Shown: piece after piece, positions 1 through 6,513 of the stretch | Numbering within the stretch: the first letter of the stretch is position 1 | Layout: the number at the start of each line of letters is the position of its first letter | Source of the DNA: Nitriliruptoraceae bacterium | Lineage (GTDB): Bacteria; Actinomycetota; Nitriliruptoria; Nitriliruptorales; Nitriliruptoraceae | Length of the DNA stretch: 11,317 bases | Assembly: GCA_007117945.1 (NCBI GenBank) | Contig: SKTN01000087.1 | Location: 1 to 11,317, forward strand | Direction of reading: 5' to 3' | The notes under the pieces: generated by a model | The model's database searches: none | What the model was told of the DNA's origin: nothing | Seen by the model: only the letters and a program-made list of their open reading frames with translations | Position numbers and translations under genes: made by a program

Positions 1-1054
1 CCGGGTCGGCGCACTCCCAGGAGGCCTGGGAGATCTGGCGCATCACCTCGCGGGCATCCTTCTCCTCGATGACCTCACCGGTGGTCACGGCGCGCACGGG
101 GTAGGTGGTGCCCTCCTCGTAGGCGCGCATGAACTCGTCGGTGACCCGCACGGAGTTGTTGGCGTTCTGGTACTGGATCGAGGCGTAGTCCTCGCCGTCG
201 AGGTCCATGTCGAAGCCGGCCTCGCGCAGGACGCGGACCTTCTTCTCCTCGCGGGCCTTGGTCCAGATGAACTCCTCGATGTCGGGGTGGTCGACGTTGA
301 GGATCACCATCTTCGCGGCGCGACGGGTCTTGCCACCGGACTTGATCGTGCCCGCGGAGGCGTCGGCGCCGCGCATGAAGGACACGGGTCCCGACGCCTC
401 TCCGCCGCCCTTCAGCGTCTCCTTGGAGGAGCGGATCGTGGACAGGTTGATGCCCGAACCCGAGCCCCCCTTGAAGATCGTGCCCTCCTCGACGTACCAG
501 TTGAGGATCGAGGACATCGTGTCCTCGACGGCGAGGATGAAGCAGGCGGAGCACTGGGGGTGCTCCTCCACGCCCACGTTGAACCACACGGGCGAGTTGA
601 AGGCGGCCTTCTGGTGCACGAGCAGGTGCTTGAGCTCGTGGTTGAAGACCTCCGCGCTCTCCTCGTCGGCGAAGTAGCCACCGTCGATGCCCCAGGCGGT
701 GATGGTGTCGGCCACGCGGTCGATCATCTGCCGCACGGAGTGCTCGCGCTGCGGGGTGCCCAGGGTGCCGCGGAAGTACTTCTGGCTGACGATCTGGGTG
801 GCCATCATCGACCAGCTGCGGGGGAACTCCACCCCACGCTGCTCGAAGGAGGTGGAGCCGTCCCGCCAGTTGGTCAGGATCGCATCACGCAGCTCCCACT
901 CCAACTCGTCGTAGGGGTGGGTGCCCTCGCGGGTGAAGAAGCGCTCGAGCTGCAGCCCGGCGCCGCCGTCCCGCTCCTCCACGCGCAGTGGGGCGGAGGG
1001 AACGTCGATGAGGACGTCGTCGCTGTGGGCGGTGTCTGCGGTGGTCTCTGACAT
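1..1054 (-). CDS. nrdJ: Vitamin B12-dependent (class II) ribonucleotide reductase, N-terminal part
   Basis: This gene reads leftward from the ATG at 1054 and runs off the window edge, so only the first 351 codons are present. Class II reductases use adenosylcobalamin to make the radical that converts ribonucleotides to deoxyribonucleotides in the cytosol. Landmarks visible in the translation are FNSPVWFNVG (residues 152-161), the CSACF motif with Cys168 and Cys171, one of which should be the redox-active N-terminal cysteine, GGSGSGINLS (197-206), QNANNSVRVTDEF (296-308), and WECADP at the cut edge. The last normally precedes the NPCSE radical-site region, which lies outside. The first 35 residues are a poorly conserved acidic leader. 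AGGA lies 3 nt before the ATG and a better GAGGAG about 12 nt before it, so the start is likely but not certain. No intein or frameshift is seen in this part. The NrdR box at 1267-1282 suggests repression by NrdR. Confidence 0.95.
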   Translation of the reverse strand, partial: MSETTADTAHSDDVLIDVPSAPLRVEERDGGAGLQLERFFTREGTHPYDELEWELRDAILTNWRDGSTSFEQRGVEFPRSWSMMATQIVSQKYFRGTLGTPQREHSVRQMIDRVADTITAWGIDGGYFADEESAEVFNHELKHLLVHQKAAFNSPVWFNVGVEEHPQCSACFILAVEDTMSSILNWYVEEGTIFKGGSGSGINLSTIRSSKETLKGGGEASGPVSFMRGADASAGTIKSGGKTRRAAKMVILNVDHPDIEEFIWTKAREEKKVRVLREAGFDMDLDGEDYASIQYQNANNSVRVTDEFMRAYEEGTTYPVRAVTTGEVIEEKDAREVMRQISQASWECADP

Positions 1055-1138
1055 GGGTCCTGTGGCTCCTCTTCCCTGGCTCCCGGCGGTCCGTCAGGGA
1101 CCAGCGGCGGGTGCGTCGCGGCTCGGGCGTCGGACCGA

Positions 1139-1191
1139 CGGTGTTGGAACTACATCCGTGCAAGTCCGGAGCGCACTGAACCTGTCCACCG
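1139..1191 (+). other. Short cobalamin-riboswitch-like motif, antisense to the nrdJ leader
   Basis: On the plus strand the order is CGGTG, GGAA, CCGTGCAAGTCCGG, AGC, GCACTG, AACCTGTCC, CACCG. The first and last five bases pair, and TCCG/CGGA closes an inner hairpin. The central block resembles the cobalamin riboswitch core (GGAA, GGTGnAAnTCC, GC, CACTG) in the right order. It is far shorter than a normal element, lacks the P6 region, has only an approximate B12 box, and is on the strand opposite to nrdJ. It may be a remnant, an antisense element, or chance. Confidence 0.15.
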
Positions 1192-1233
1192 CACGCTACG
1201 CAAGCACCTCCTCACCACCGAGATCGGCTTTGC

Positions 1234-1249
1234 CCACAACCCGTGGGGG
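1234..1249. promoter_or_regulatory. Possible weak second NrdR box
   Basis: Read on the minus strand this 16-mer matches only about half of the NrdR consensus, mainly the right half (TTGTG). It is listed because its centre is 33 bp from the centre of the good box, close to the normal spacing of paired NrdR boxes, and on the nrdJ-proximal side. It overlaps the DnaA-like 9-mer at 1230-1238, so the similarity may have another cause. Confidence 0.25.
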
Positions 1250-1266
1250 TACCGGACCCCATCGTG

Positions 1267-1282
1267 GCACAAGATGTTGTGT
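1267..1282. promoter_or_regulatory. NrdR box upstream of nrdJ
   Basis: Read toward nrdJ, the site is ACACAACATCTTGTGC. It matches 13 of 16 positions of the known NrdR consensus ACACWATATATWGTGT, with both ACAC and GTG half-sites intact. It lies about 215 bp upstream of the nrdJ start, and the gene for NrdR is in the same window. NrdR boxes usually occur in pairs about three helical turns apart. The only candidate partner, at 1234-1249, is weak. Confidence 0.75.
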
Positions 1283-1432
1283 TCGCACAGCCTGTCCCCC
1301 GGTCCTTCCGTCCTCCGTCCCCAGCTGGGGCGGGGTTTGTCCACAGGCTCGTCCACCGCTTCCCCGTTGCGAACAGCGCGCGTGCCGCACGCACTGTTGC
1401 GCCGCCGCTCGTCTCGCACGCCGCCGGGATGG

Positions 1433-1465
1433 GGCGTGGGGTGCGACCACCACGCTCCACACGCC
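1433..1465. repeat. Imperfect inverted repeat in the nrdJ / AI-2E intergenic region
   Basis: The arms 1433-1445 and 1453-1465 pair at 11 of 13 positions around a 7-nt loop. There is no T-run on either side, so it is not a classical terminator. It lies just upstream of a weak -10-like TAGCAT at 1475-1480 that could serve the AI-2E gene, so it might be an operator or an mRNA-leader hairpin. The remainder of 1055-1515 outside the listed sites shows no gene with coding character. Confidence 0.4.
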
Positions 1466-1515
1466 GCGCTGGCGTAGCATCGGCGCCCAGCACCCCTGCA
1501 GGCTGGAGCGGGCCG

Positions 1516-3018
1516 ATGGCGACCGACGACGCGGACGACCACACCGAGGTGGTCGGCGAGCCGCACCGTGACCTGCTCGGCGACGATCACGCCGCCGAGG
1601 GAGGTGGCGGTGCGGGGACGACCCCGGTCCCCGTCGCCCGAGCCGAGGACCAGCGGGTCCCGGCCTGGCTCGACACCTCGGTGCAGTACACCTGGCGCGC
1701 CATCGTCCTGCTGGTGGGTGCCGCCGTCGCCATCTACGCGATGACCCGGCTCTACCTGGTCACCCTGCCCGTGATCATCGCCCTGATCCTGTCCACCCTG
1801 TGCGTGCCACCGGCCCGCAAGCTGGAGCGGCGCGGGGTCCCACGCCTCGCGGCGGCGGCCCTGGTGGTGGTCGGTGGTGTCGGCACCTTCTTCGGGATCC
1901 TGGCCGCCCTGACCCCCGCCTTCGTCAACCAGATCCAGCAGCTCGGGCCCACGGTGGTCGAGGGCTTCGACCAGCTGCTGATCTGGCTGGAGGAGGGGCC
2001 GATCGGCTACGACCGCGAACAGCTCGATCAGCTGCTCGACACGGCGATGGCCTCCCTGGAGGGCGCAGCGGGCACGATCGCGACCCAGATCGGCTCCCTC
2101 GCCCTGGCACTCGCCGAGGGTGTCACCGCGCTGGTGCTGGCACTGGTGCTGCTGTTCTTCTTCGTCAAGGACGGAGAGCAGATCGTCAGCTGGTTCCAGC
2201 GGCTGACCCCCGCAGGCCACCGTGACGACGTGCGTGCCGCCGGGCAGCGCGGCTGGGTGGCCCTGTCGGGCTTCGTACGTGGCACCTCGGCGGTCGCCCT
2301 GATCGACGCCGTCGGTATCGGACTCGGGCTGCTGATCCTGGACGTGACCCTGGTCCTGCCCCTGGCGGTGCTGGTGTTCTTCGGTGGCTTCGTCCCCGTG
2401 ATCGGGGCCTCGGTGACGGGCCTGCTCGCCGTGCTGGTCGCCCTGGCCGACCAGGGGGTCGGCACGGCGTTGATCGTGGCGGGCATCGTCCTGGCCGTGC
2501 AGCAGATCGAGTCCAACCTCCTGCAGCCCACCATCATGCGCCGCGCCGTCTCCCTGCACCCGGTGGTGATCCTGGGGGTCCTGACGGCCGGGGCGGTGCT
2601 GATCGGCATCGTGGGGGCGTTCCTCGCCGTGCCCGTCACCGCGGTGGTCGCCGCCGTCGGCAACGAGCTACGACTGCGTACCCAGATCAAGCGTGCTGGT
2701 CACCGGCCCGGCTCCACCCCGGTCGGGGGACCCGGTGTCGATCCGGAGACGCTGATGGCCCAGTTCCCCGAGGAGACCCGGCTGCGCGCGGCCACGCTGC
2801 GGCGCGATGACCGCCCCGGGGAGCGCCGTCCCCGCACAGCGCGACGGCGGACCCGTGTCACCGTCGAAGCGGGGGACGAGCCTTCCACCCGACGCCGGCG
2901 GCGACGGGCCGCACGCGCCGCCGCGGCCGAGGACACCGCAGACCCCGCAGGCACCGCCGCGGCCGAGGTGCAGTCCGGCGACCCCGCGGAGGCGCCGGGC
3001 GAGCCCGGGGAGCGCTGA
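1516..3018 (+). CDS. AI-2E family (PerM/YdiK-like) membrane transporter
   Basis: A 500-residue polytopic membrane protein of the AI-2E/PerM family, whose members have been linked to autoinducer-2 export, Na+/H+ antiport or permease roles. The substrate here cannot be read from sequence. The ATG at 1516 follows GGAGC 6 nt upstream. An acidic cytoplasmic N-terminus (about 1-50) leads to paired membrane segments around 61-98 and 111-133. A soluble amphipathic region (about 135-190) comes next, then further segments around 193-217, 258-290, 292-312, 314-331 and 347-385. Family marks are FFVKDG (215-220), FVPVIGA (292-298) and the QQIESNLLQP stretch at 329-338, followed by VSLHP. After residue 390 comes a roughly 110-residue polar tail, Arg-rich then Ala/Glu/Pro-rich, unusual for the family. 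It contains a 15-bp in-frame DNA repeat (2918-2932 and 2954-2968). It is divergent from nrdJ and ends 6 bp from the convergent amidase-like gene. Confidence 0.9.
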   Translation: MATDDADDHTEVVGEPHRDLLGDDHAAEGGGGAGTTPVPVARAEDQRVPAWLDTSVQYTWRAIVLLVGAAVAIYAMTRLYLVTLPVIIALILSTLCVPPARKLERRGVPRLAAAALVVVGGVGTFFGILAALTPAFVNQIQQLGPTVVEGFDQLLIWLEEGPIGYDREQLDQLLDTAMASLEGAAGTIATQIGSLALALAEGVTALVLALVLLFFFVKDGEQIVSWFQRLTPAGHRDDVRAAGQRGWVALSGFVRGTSAVALIDAVGIGLGLLILDVTLVLPLAVLVFFGGFVPVIGASVTGLLAVLVALADQGVGTALIVAGIVLAVQQIESNLLQPTIMRRAVSLHPVVILGVLTAGAVLIGIVGAFLAVPVTAVVAAVGNELRLRTQIKRAGHRPGSTPVGGPGVDPETLMAQFPEETRLRAATLRRDDRPGERRPRTARRRTRVTVEAGDEPSTRRRRRRAARAAAAEDTADPAGTAAAEVQSGDPAEAPGEPGER

Positions 3019-3024
3019 GCGACC

Positions 3025-4392
3025 TCAGCCCTCGACGGCTGCCCACCCTGGAGCCTGGCGCTCAGGCGGCACCAGCGAGGTCAGCAGCTGTGCGACCTCG
3101 AGCACCAGCTCCTCGCGTCCCACGTCCGCCACGATCTGCACCGCCAGCGGGCGGCCGCCCTCCTCCCACAGGGGCACGACGGCGGCAGGGATATCGGCCA
3201 GGTTCCAGGCGGCGGTGAAGGGGTAGGCGGACAGGTTCGCGGCGATGTTGGCGGCCCACGGACGGGTGTGCCACGCCGTGGCAGCCGGCTGGGCCCGGGC
3301 GAAGGCCGGGGTCAGCAGGACGTCGTGATCGGCGAAGAAGGGGGCCAGCAGCTCCCGCCACCCGGTGACGTCCGCCTCATCCACGGGCGCGACCTTGGCC
3401 AGCCGCTCCCCGGCCGCGACGTGCGCGCGGGTGCGCGGCTGCAGGAGCTCGGGGTCGAGGTCGAGCGCGGCCACGTCCGCCCCCGCCCCCTGGGTCCACC
3501 GCGACACCACGGCCTGCACCAGGGACCGCTCGTAGGGCGGGTCCTGACGCACCACGTTGTGGCCCGCGTGGTGCAGCAGCCGCCCCGCTTCCAGCACCGC
3601 CTCGCGCCAGGCCCCGGTCACCGTGGCTCCGGGTGCGGGCGAGCGCCAGGACACGGCCACCTCCAGGGACCGGCCCGGTGGCTCATCCCGCGGCAGCTGC
3701 ACGCCGGTGAGCACATCGAGGAGCAGGCGCAGATCCTGCACCGTGGTGGCCATCGGCCCGAACCGGGTCATCCCGAACCAGTGGGGGACCCCGTCGAACT
3801 CCATACCGAGGTAGGGGGAGCCGGGCCGGAACCCGATGACGCCGCAGGCCGCCGCGGGGATCCGGACCGACCCGAGCCCGTCGATGCCGATCGCCACCGG
3901 GACGACACCCGCGGCCACGGCGGCGGCGGAGCCTCCCGCGGCACCCCCGGCGCTGCGGGTCGGGTCCCAGGGGCTGACGGCGGTGGCGGCGGGGTCGTCG
4001 GAGGTGCCCCACAGCGACAGCTCCGAGCAGCGCGTCTTCCCCAGGACGATCCCGCCCGCCTGCCGCACCCGCGACACCAGGGGGTGATCCTCCCCCGCCA
4101 GCGCCGCCGAGGTCGCCAGGGAACCGTGCCGGGTCTGCTCCCCGGCGACATCGATCACGTCCGTGAGCGCGACGGGCACCCCCGCGAGGGGCAGCTGTCC
4201 CCGGTCGGCACGCGTGTCGACGGCGTCCGCGTCCTCGAGCGCCGCCTTGCGGCGCACCGCCACGAAGGCTCCGAGCCGGGGTTCCACGGCGGTGAGGTGC
4301 TCGAGGTGCGCCGCCACCACCTCCCGCGCGGTGACCTCCCCGCTGCGTACCGCGTGGGCGAGCGCGCTCGCCGTCCGTCCGACCAGCTCCAC
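3025..4392 (-). CDS. Amidase-signature family protein with a degenerate catalytic triad
   Basis: A 455-residue protein of the amidase-signature family (GatA, FAAH, malonamidase). It starts at GTG 4392 behind a strong GGAGGTGA, and the upstream frame is closed by a stop three codons before. Family marks include GVPVALTD (71-78), GKTRCSEL (119-126), SPWDPTRSAGG (140-150), the AAGGSAAAVAAG segment (151-162), GSVRIPAA (174-181) and NLADIPAAVVPLW near the C-terminus. Active members use a Lys-cisSer-Ser triad. Here the Lys position is Thr77 (ACG), the cis-Ser position is Ala151 (GCC) and its neighbour is Ala152, while the nucleophile Ser175 remains. The 74- and 24-residue spacings agree with FAAH (75 and 24), so the assignment is firm. 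A Gly of the oxyanion loop is Leu173. The frame is intact and coding bias is normal, which suggests a maintained non-amidase or pseudoenzyme function. It is too divergent in the active site to be the GatA of the Glu-tRNA amidotransferase. Confidence 0.9.
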   Translation of the reverse strand: MELVGRTASALAHAVRSGEVTAREVVAAHLEHLTAVEPRLGAFVAVRRKAALEDADAVDTRADRGQLPLAGVPVALTDVIDVAGEQTRHGSLATSAALAGEDHPLVSRVRQAGGIVLGKTRCSELSLWGTSDDPAATAVSPWDPTRSAGGAAGGSAAAVAAGVVPVAIGIDGLGSVRIPAAACGVIGFRPGSPYLGMEFDGVPHWFGMTRFGPMATTVQDLRLLLDVLTGVQLPRDEPPGRSLEVAVSWRSPAPGATVTGAWREAVLEAGRLLHHAGHNVVRQDPPYERSLVQAVVSRWTQGAGADVAALDLDPELLQPRTRAHVAAGERLAKVAPVDEADVTGWRELLAPFFADHDVLLTPAFARAQPAATAWHTRPWAANIAANLSAYPFTAAWNLADIPAAVVPLWEEGGRPLAVQIVADVGREELVLEVAQLLTSLVPPERQAPGWAAVEG

Positions 4393-4731
4393 CGGTCACC
4401 TCCGCGCCACCTCGCTGCCGACGAGCACCCCACGTGCCCACCGGGACCGCCGGCACCCTAGGGGGCCGATCGCGGCTGTGTCTGCCGGTAGCCTGCCACT
4501 GCCCTCCCGCGGTCCGACACCGGGGCAGCACCACCTCCCGGCCGAAGGACGTCGCCGAGCAGGCTTCGACCACGTCGACAGGGGGCGCTCGCACCGCACG
4601 CAGCCGCGGGTGCCACCCACGCCTGCGAGGCGGTACTGGCAGGCTCGAGCACCGACCGCCGGACCACAGAGGCCGGCGGCTCGTCGTGCGGACCACGCCC
4701 GGCCGCACCCATCCCCGACCCGGAGGGCACC
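4393..4731. other. Divergent intergenic region between amidase-like and GNAT genes
   Basis: These 339 bp separate two divergent genes. Open frames cross it, but none has its own ribosome-binding site or a recognisable product. It holds the amidase-side promoter candidate at 4455-4484. A 9-bp inverted pair (AGCCTGCCA at 4490-4498 and its complement near 4637-4645) is too far apart and too short to be weighty. I found no convincing plus-strand -35/-10 pair for the GNAT gene. Confidence 0.5.
4455..4484 (-). promoter_or_regulatory. Candidate promoter for the amidase-like gene
   Basis: On the minus strand, CAGACA (4479-4484) and TAGGGT (4455-4460) are separated by 18 bp. TAGGGT is a common -10 form in GC-rich actinobacteria, and CAGACA matches 4 of 6 bases of TTGACA. 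Transcription would begin about 55 bp upstream of the GTG start, a normal leader length. Confidence 0.35.
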
Positions 4732-5622
4732 GTGCCCGCTGCCACCCACCGTCCCGAGGTCCACCTGCGCGTGCTCGTCCCCGACGATGCGGGGTGGGTG
4801 TCCGCGATGGACCGCCGGTCGGCCACCGCTATGGCGCGGCCCATCGGCTTCGTCGAGGACCGGCTCCGCGAGGAGCTCGAGGCGGGCGAGTGGGCCAGTG
4901 ACGCCCGGTTCGGGTGGGCGATCATCATCGATGGCGCCACCGCCGGGTTCGCCCTGGTGGAGGGCCTCGACGCGCGCGACGCCGAGGTGCTCCTGCGCAT
5001 CGGTCCCAAGGCCCGGGGACGCGGCGCCGGCCGCGAGGTGCTCCGACAGCTGGCCGACCACCACTTCTCCGCCTCACCCGACCTGGTGCGCCTCACCGGG
5101 CGCGCCCACGAGCACAACGTGCCCATGCAGCGGGTGTTCAACGCCGCGGGCTTCCGCATGGAGGCCCGCTACCGCGAGAGCTTCCCCCTGGGGGACGGCT
5201 CGGCGGCCTCGGAGTGGGGCTACGCCCTGACCCGCAAGGACTGGCAGGCCGGCCGGCACCGGGCGGCGGAGACCGGCTACGACCTCCACGGGCTGAGCTT
5301 CGAGCTCGACGAGACGATCGAGGGCGAGAAGGCCGACGGGCTGCTGGTCAAGTTCCTCCAGGAGGGGCGCCGGGTCATCGCCCGCTACACCGCCGACCAC
5401 CAACTCGACGGCGAGGCCGGGGGCATCCTCACCGGCGACGTGCTGCGCTACCGGTTCGTGCACGCGAACGAGGACGGTCCCCGCGTGGAGGAGGTCCTCG
5501 GTCGCGGGCGTGCCCGCCTCCAGCGTCGCGAGGACGGACGGCTCGAGATCGTGGACAAGTGGTCCGACGAGCGGGGCTCCCACGGCCAGCGCGTCCTGGT
5601 CCAGCGCGTCAGCAAGGACTGA
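4732..5622 (+). CDS. GNAT acetyltransferase fused to a C-terminal beta-barrel-like domain
   Basis: A 296-residue protein starting at GTG 4732 after GGAGGG. Residues about 10-165 form a RimJ/RimL-type GNAT domain, which transfers acetyl from acetyl-CoA to an amine. The acetyl-CoA loop RGRGAG is at 95-100 after the beta-strand EVLLRIGPKA, and the NVPMQRVFNAAGF segment (129-141) is the usual C-terminal GNAT helix and strand. Residues about 183-293 form a second all-beta domain: LVKFLQEGRRVIARYT, GILTGDVLRYRFVHAN, then EDGRLEIVDKW. This pattern resembles a small stand-alone bacterial family often labelled n-acetylglutamate synthase, about 100 residues, of unproven function. The acetylation target is unknown. 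The gene is divergent from the amidase-like gene, and its last 14 bp overlap the end of the convergent hot-dog gene. Confidence 0.85.
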   Translation: MPAATHRPEVHLRVLVPDDAGWVSAMDRRSATAMARPIGFVEDRLREELEAGEWASDARFGWAIIIDGATAGFALVEGLDARDAEVLLRIGPKARGRGAGREVLRQLADHHFSASPDLVRLTGRAHEHNVPMQRVFNAAGFRMEARYRESFPLGDGSAASEWGYALTRKDWQAGRHRAAETGYDLHGLSFELDETIEGEKADGLLVKFLQEGRRVIARYTADHQLDGEAGGILTGDVLRYRFVHANEDGPRVEEVLGRGRARLQRREDGRLEIVDKWSDERGSHGQRVLVQRVSKD

Positions 5623-6475
5623 GGCTGCCCTCGGGGATCCGCTCCACGGCGATGTGCAGGGCGCTGGCCAGGGCGTAGCAGGTGGCGTCCTCATCGATCA
5701 CCGCGGCCCGGGCCCGCACCTTGCGGCCGTCGAGGGCGTCGCAGCGGGCCACCACCCGCAGCGGCTCCTCGACGGGGACGTCGCGGTAGTGGTGCACCTC
5801 GAAGCCGGCCAGCAACGCACCGACCGCACCCTGGGCACGGATCGGCTCGATCGCGGACCACACCGTCGGGCAGTCGAGGACCGCGGCGACCACCACGGGG
5901 TCGACGATCCCGGCCGCGCCGAGCTGCGCGGCGGGGATCCAGGGGGCGACGATCGCGCCCGTGGCCGTGGGCCGCGGGTGCATCCTCAGCCCCAGCGGGT
6001 GGGTCGGCTCCGGCCCGCACACGAAGCAGGTCGGGTACTCGTGCTGGGGCACCGGCGCCGGCAGCGGGACGGTGGCCAGCTCCAGCAGGTCGAGGCCGAA
6101 GGGCGCCGGATCGTGGCCCGCGAGCTCCACCTCGCCGCTGGTGAGGAGCAGCTCGCCGGCACGCGTCTCGAAGTGGTGGTGGGCCGGCCCGTCACCCGCT
6201 CTGACCCGTGCCTGGACCGCCGTGCCCAGCGGGGTGGGTGCGTGCAGCCGGGCGCGGATCCGGGTGAGCGGGGCACCGAACCGGTCGGCCTGTCGGGCGA
6301 TGGCCGAGCCGAGCCCTGCAGCCAGCCCACCCTGGAGGATCCCGGGCGGACCGTCGAGGCCGGGTGCGGCCGTCAGGCTGCGCACCAACCACCCGTCGTC
6401 ATCCACGGCGGCGTCGGCGCCGAGGTGCAACCCCAGCGCCGGTGGCCCGGCGGACAGCGATGTGCTCACCTGCAC
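5609..6475 (-). CDS. Double hot-dog thioesterase-like protein
   Basis: About 288 residues that read as two hot-dog domains in tandem, the layout of TesB-type acyl-CoA thioesterases. Numbered from the longest possible start (GTG at 6520), the N-terminal half carries PPGILQGGLAAGL (58-70). This matches the HGG helix of PaaI-like hot-dogs except that His is replaced by Gln63. The C-terminal half opens with PTCFVCGPEPTHPLGLRM (163-180), a motif typical of actinobacterial hot-dog proteins, followed by a VVAAVLDCPTVWS helix (210-222). A role in acyl-CoA hydrolysis is inferred. I prefer the GTG at 6475, preceded by GGCGAG at 7 nt. The frame stays open to a GTG at 6520, which lacks a ribosome-binding site and would overlap the divergent oxidoreductase gene. 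GTG at 6478 or 6469 is also possible. The 3' end overlaps the GNAT gene by 14 bp. Confidence 0.8.
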   Translation of the reverse strand: MQVSTSLSAGPPALGLHLGADAAVDDDGWLVRSLTAAPGLDGPPGILQGGLAAGLGSAIARQADRFGAPLTRIRARLHAPTPLGTAVQARVRAGDGPAHHHFETRAGELLLTSGEVELAGHDPAPFGLDLLELATVPLPAPVPQHEYPTCFVCGPEPTHPLGLRMHPRPTATGAIVAPWIPAAQLGAAGIVDPVVVAAVLDCPTVWSAIEPIRAQGAVGALLAGFEVHHYRDVPVEEPLRVVARCDALDGRKVRARAAVIDEDATCYALASALHIAVERIPEGSLSPC

Positions 6476-6513
6476 CACGGTACTCGCCAACCACCACCGG
6501 TCAGGGGACGAGC

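Larger units (their letters stand above)
1182..1357 (+). promoter_or_regulatory. Cluster of DnaA-box-like 9-mers in the nrdJ control region
   Basis: A perfect high-GC DnaA box, TTGTCCACA, is at 1337-1345. Three imperfect copies in the same orientation lie nearby: CTGTCCACC at 1182-1190, TTGCCCACA at 1230-1238 (one mismatch), and TCGTCCACC at 1349-1357. DnaA is known to bind upstream of and regulate nrdAB in E. coli, so control of nrdJ by DnaA is conceivable. The imperfect copies alone would not be convincing in such GC-rich DNA. Confidence 0.35.

Noticed and set aside
287..1051. A 254-codon plus-strand open frame inside nrdJ
   Set aside because: Shadow frame; the minus-strand reading over the same DNA is an unmistakable class II ribonucleotide reductase with no stop codon.
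1139..1191. tRNA gene, suggested by a T-arm-like CCGTGCAAGTCCGG
   Set aside because: No acceptor stem, no GTTCRA T-loop, no D-arm or anticodon arm at the right spacing; the cobalamin-like reading fits better but is also weak.
1150..2559. A 469-codon open frame on the minus strand across the AI-2E gene
   Set aside because: Its product is rich in Gln, His, Asp and Gly with no domain. It is the antisense shadow of a GC-rich gene whose plus-strand product has clear membrane segments and family motifs.
3025..4392. GatA subunit of the Glu-tRNA amidotransferase
   Set aside because: GatA keeps the full Lys-Ser-Ser triad and is normally beside gatC or gatB. Here two triad residues are missing and no partner is nearby.
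3268..4461. A 397-codon open frame on the plus strand across the amidase-like gene
   Set aside because: Low-complexity Gly/Arg/His/Pro composition and no ribosome-binding site; the minus-strand product carries the amidase signature.
6364..6513. Longer N-terminus for the Gfo/Idh/MocA protein
   Set aside because: The extra residues are Arg/Pro/Thr-rich shadow sequence over the hot-dog gene, and the Rossmann fold begins directly after ATG 6514.
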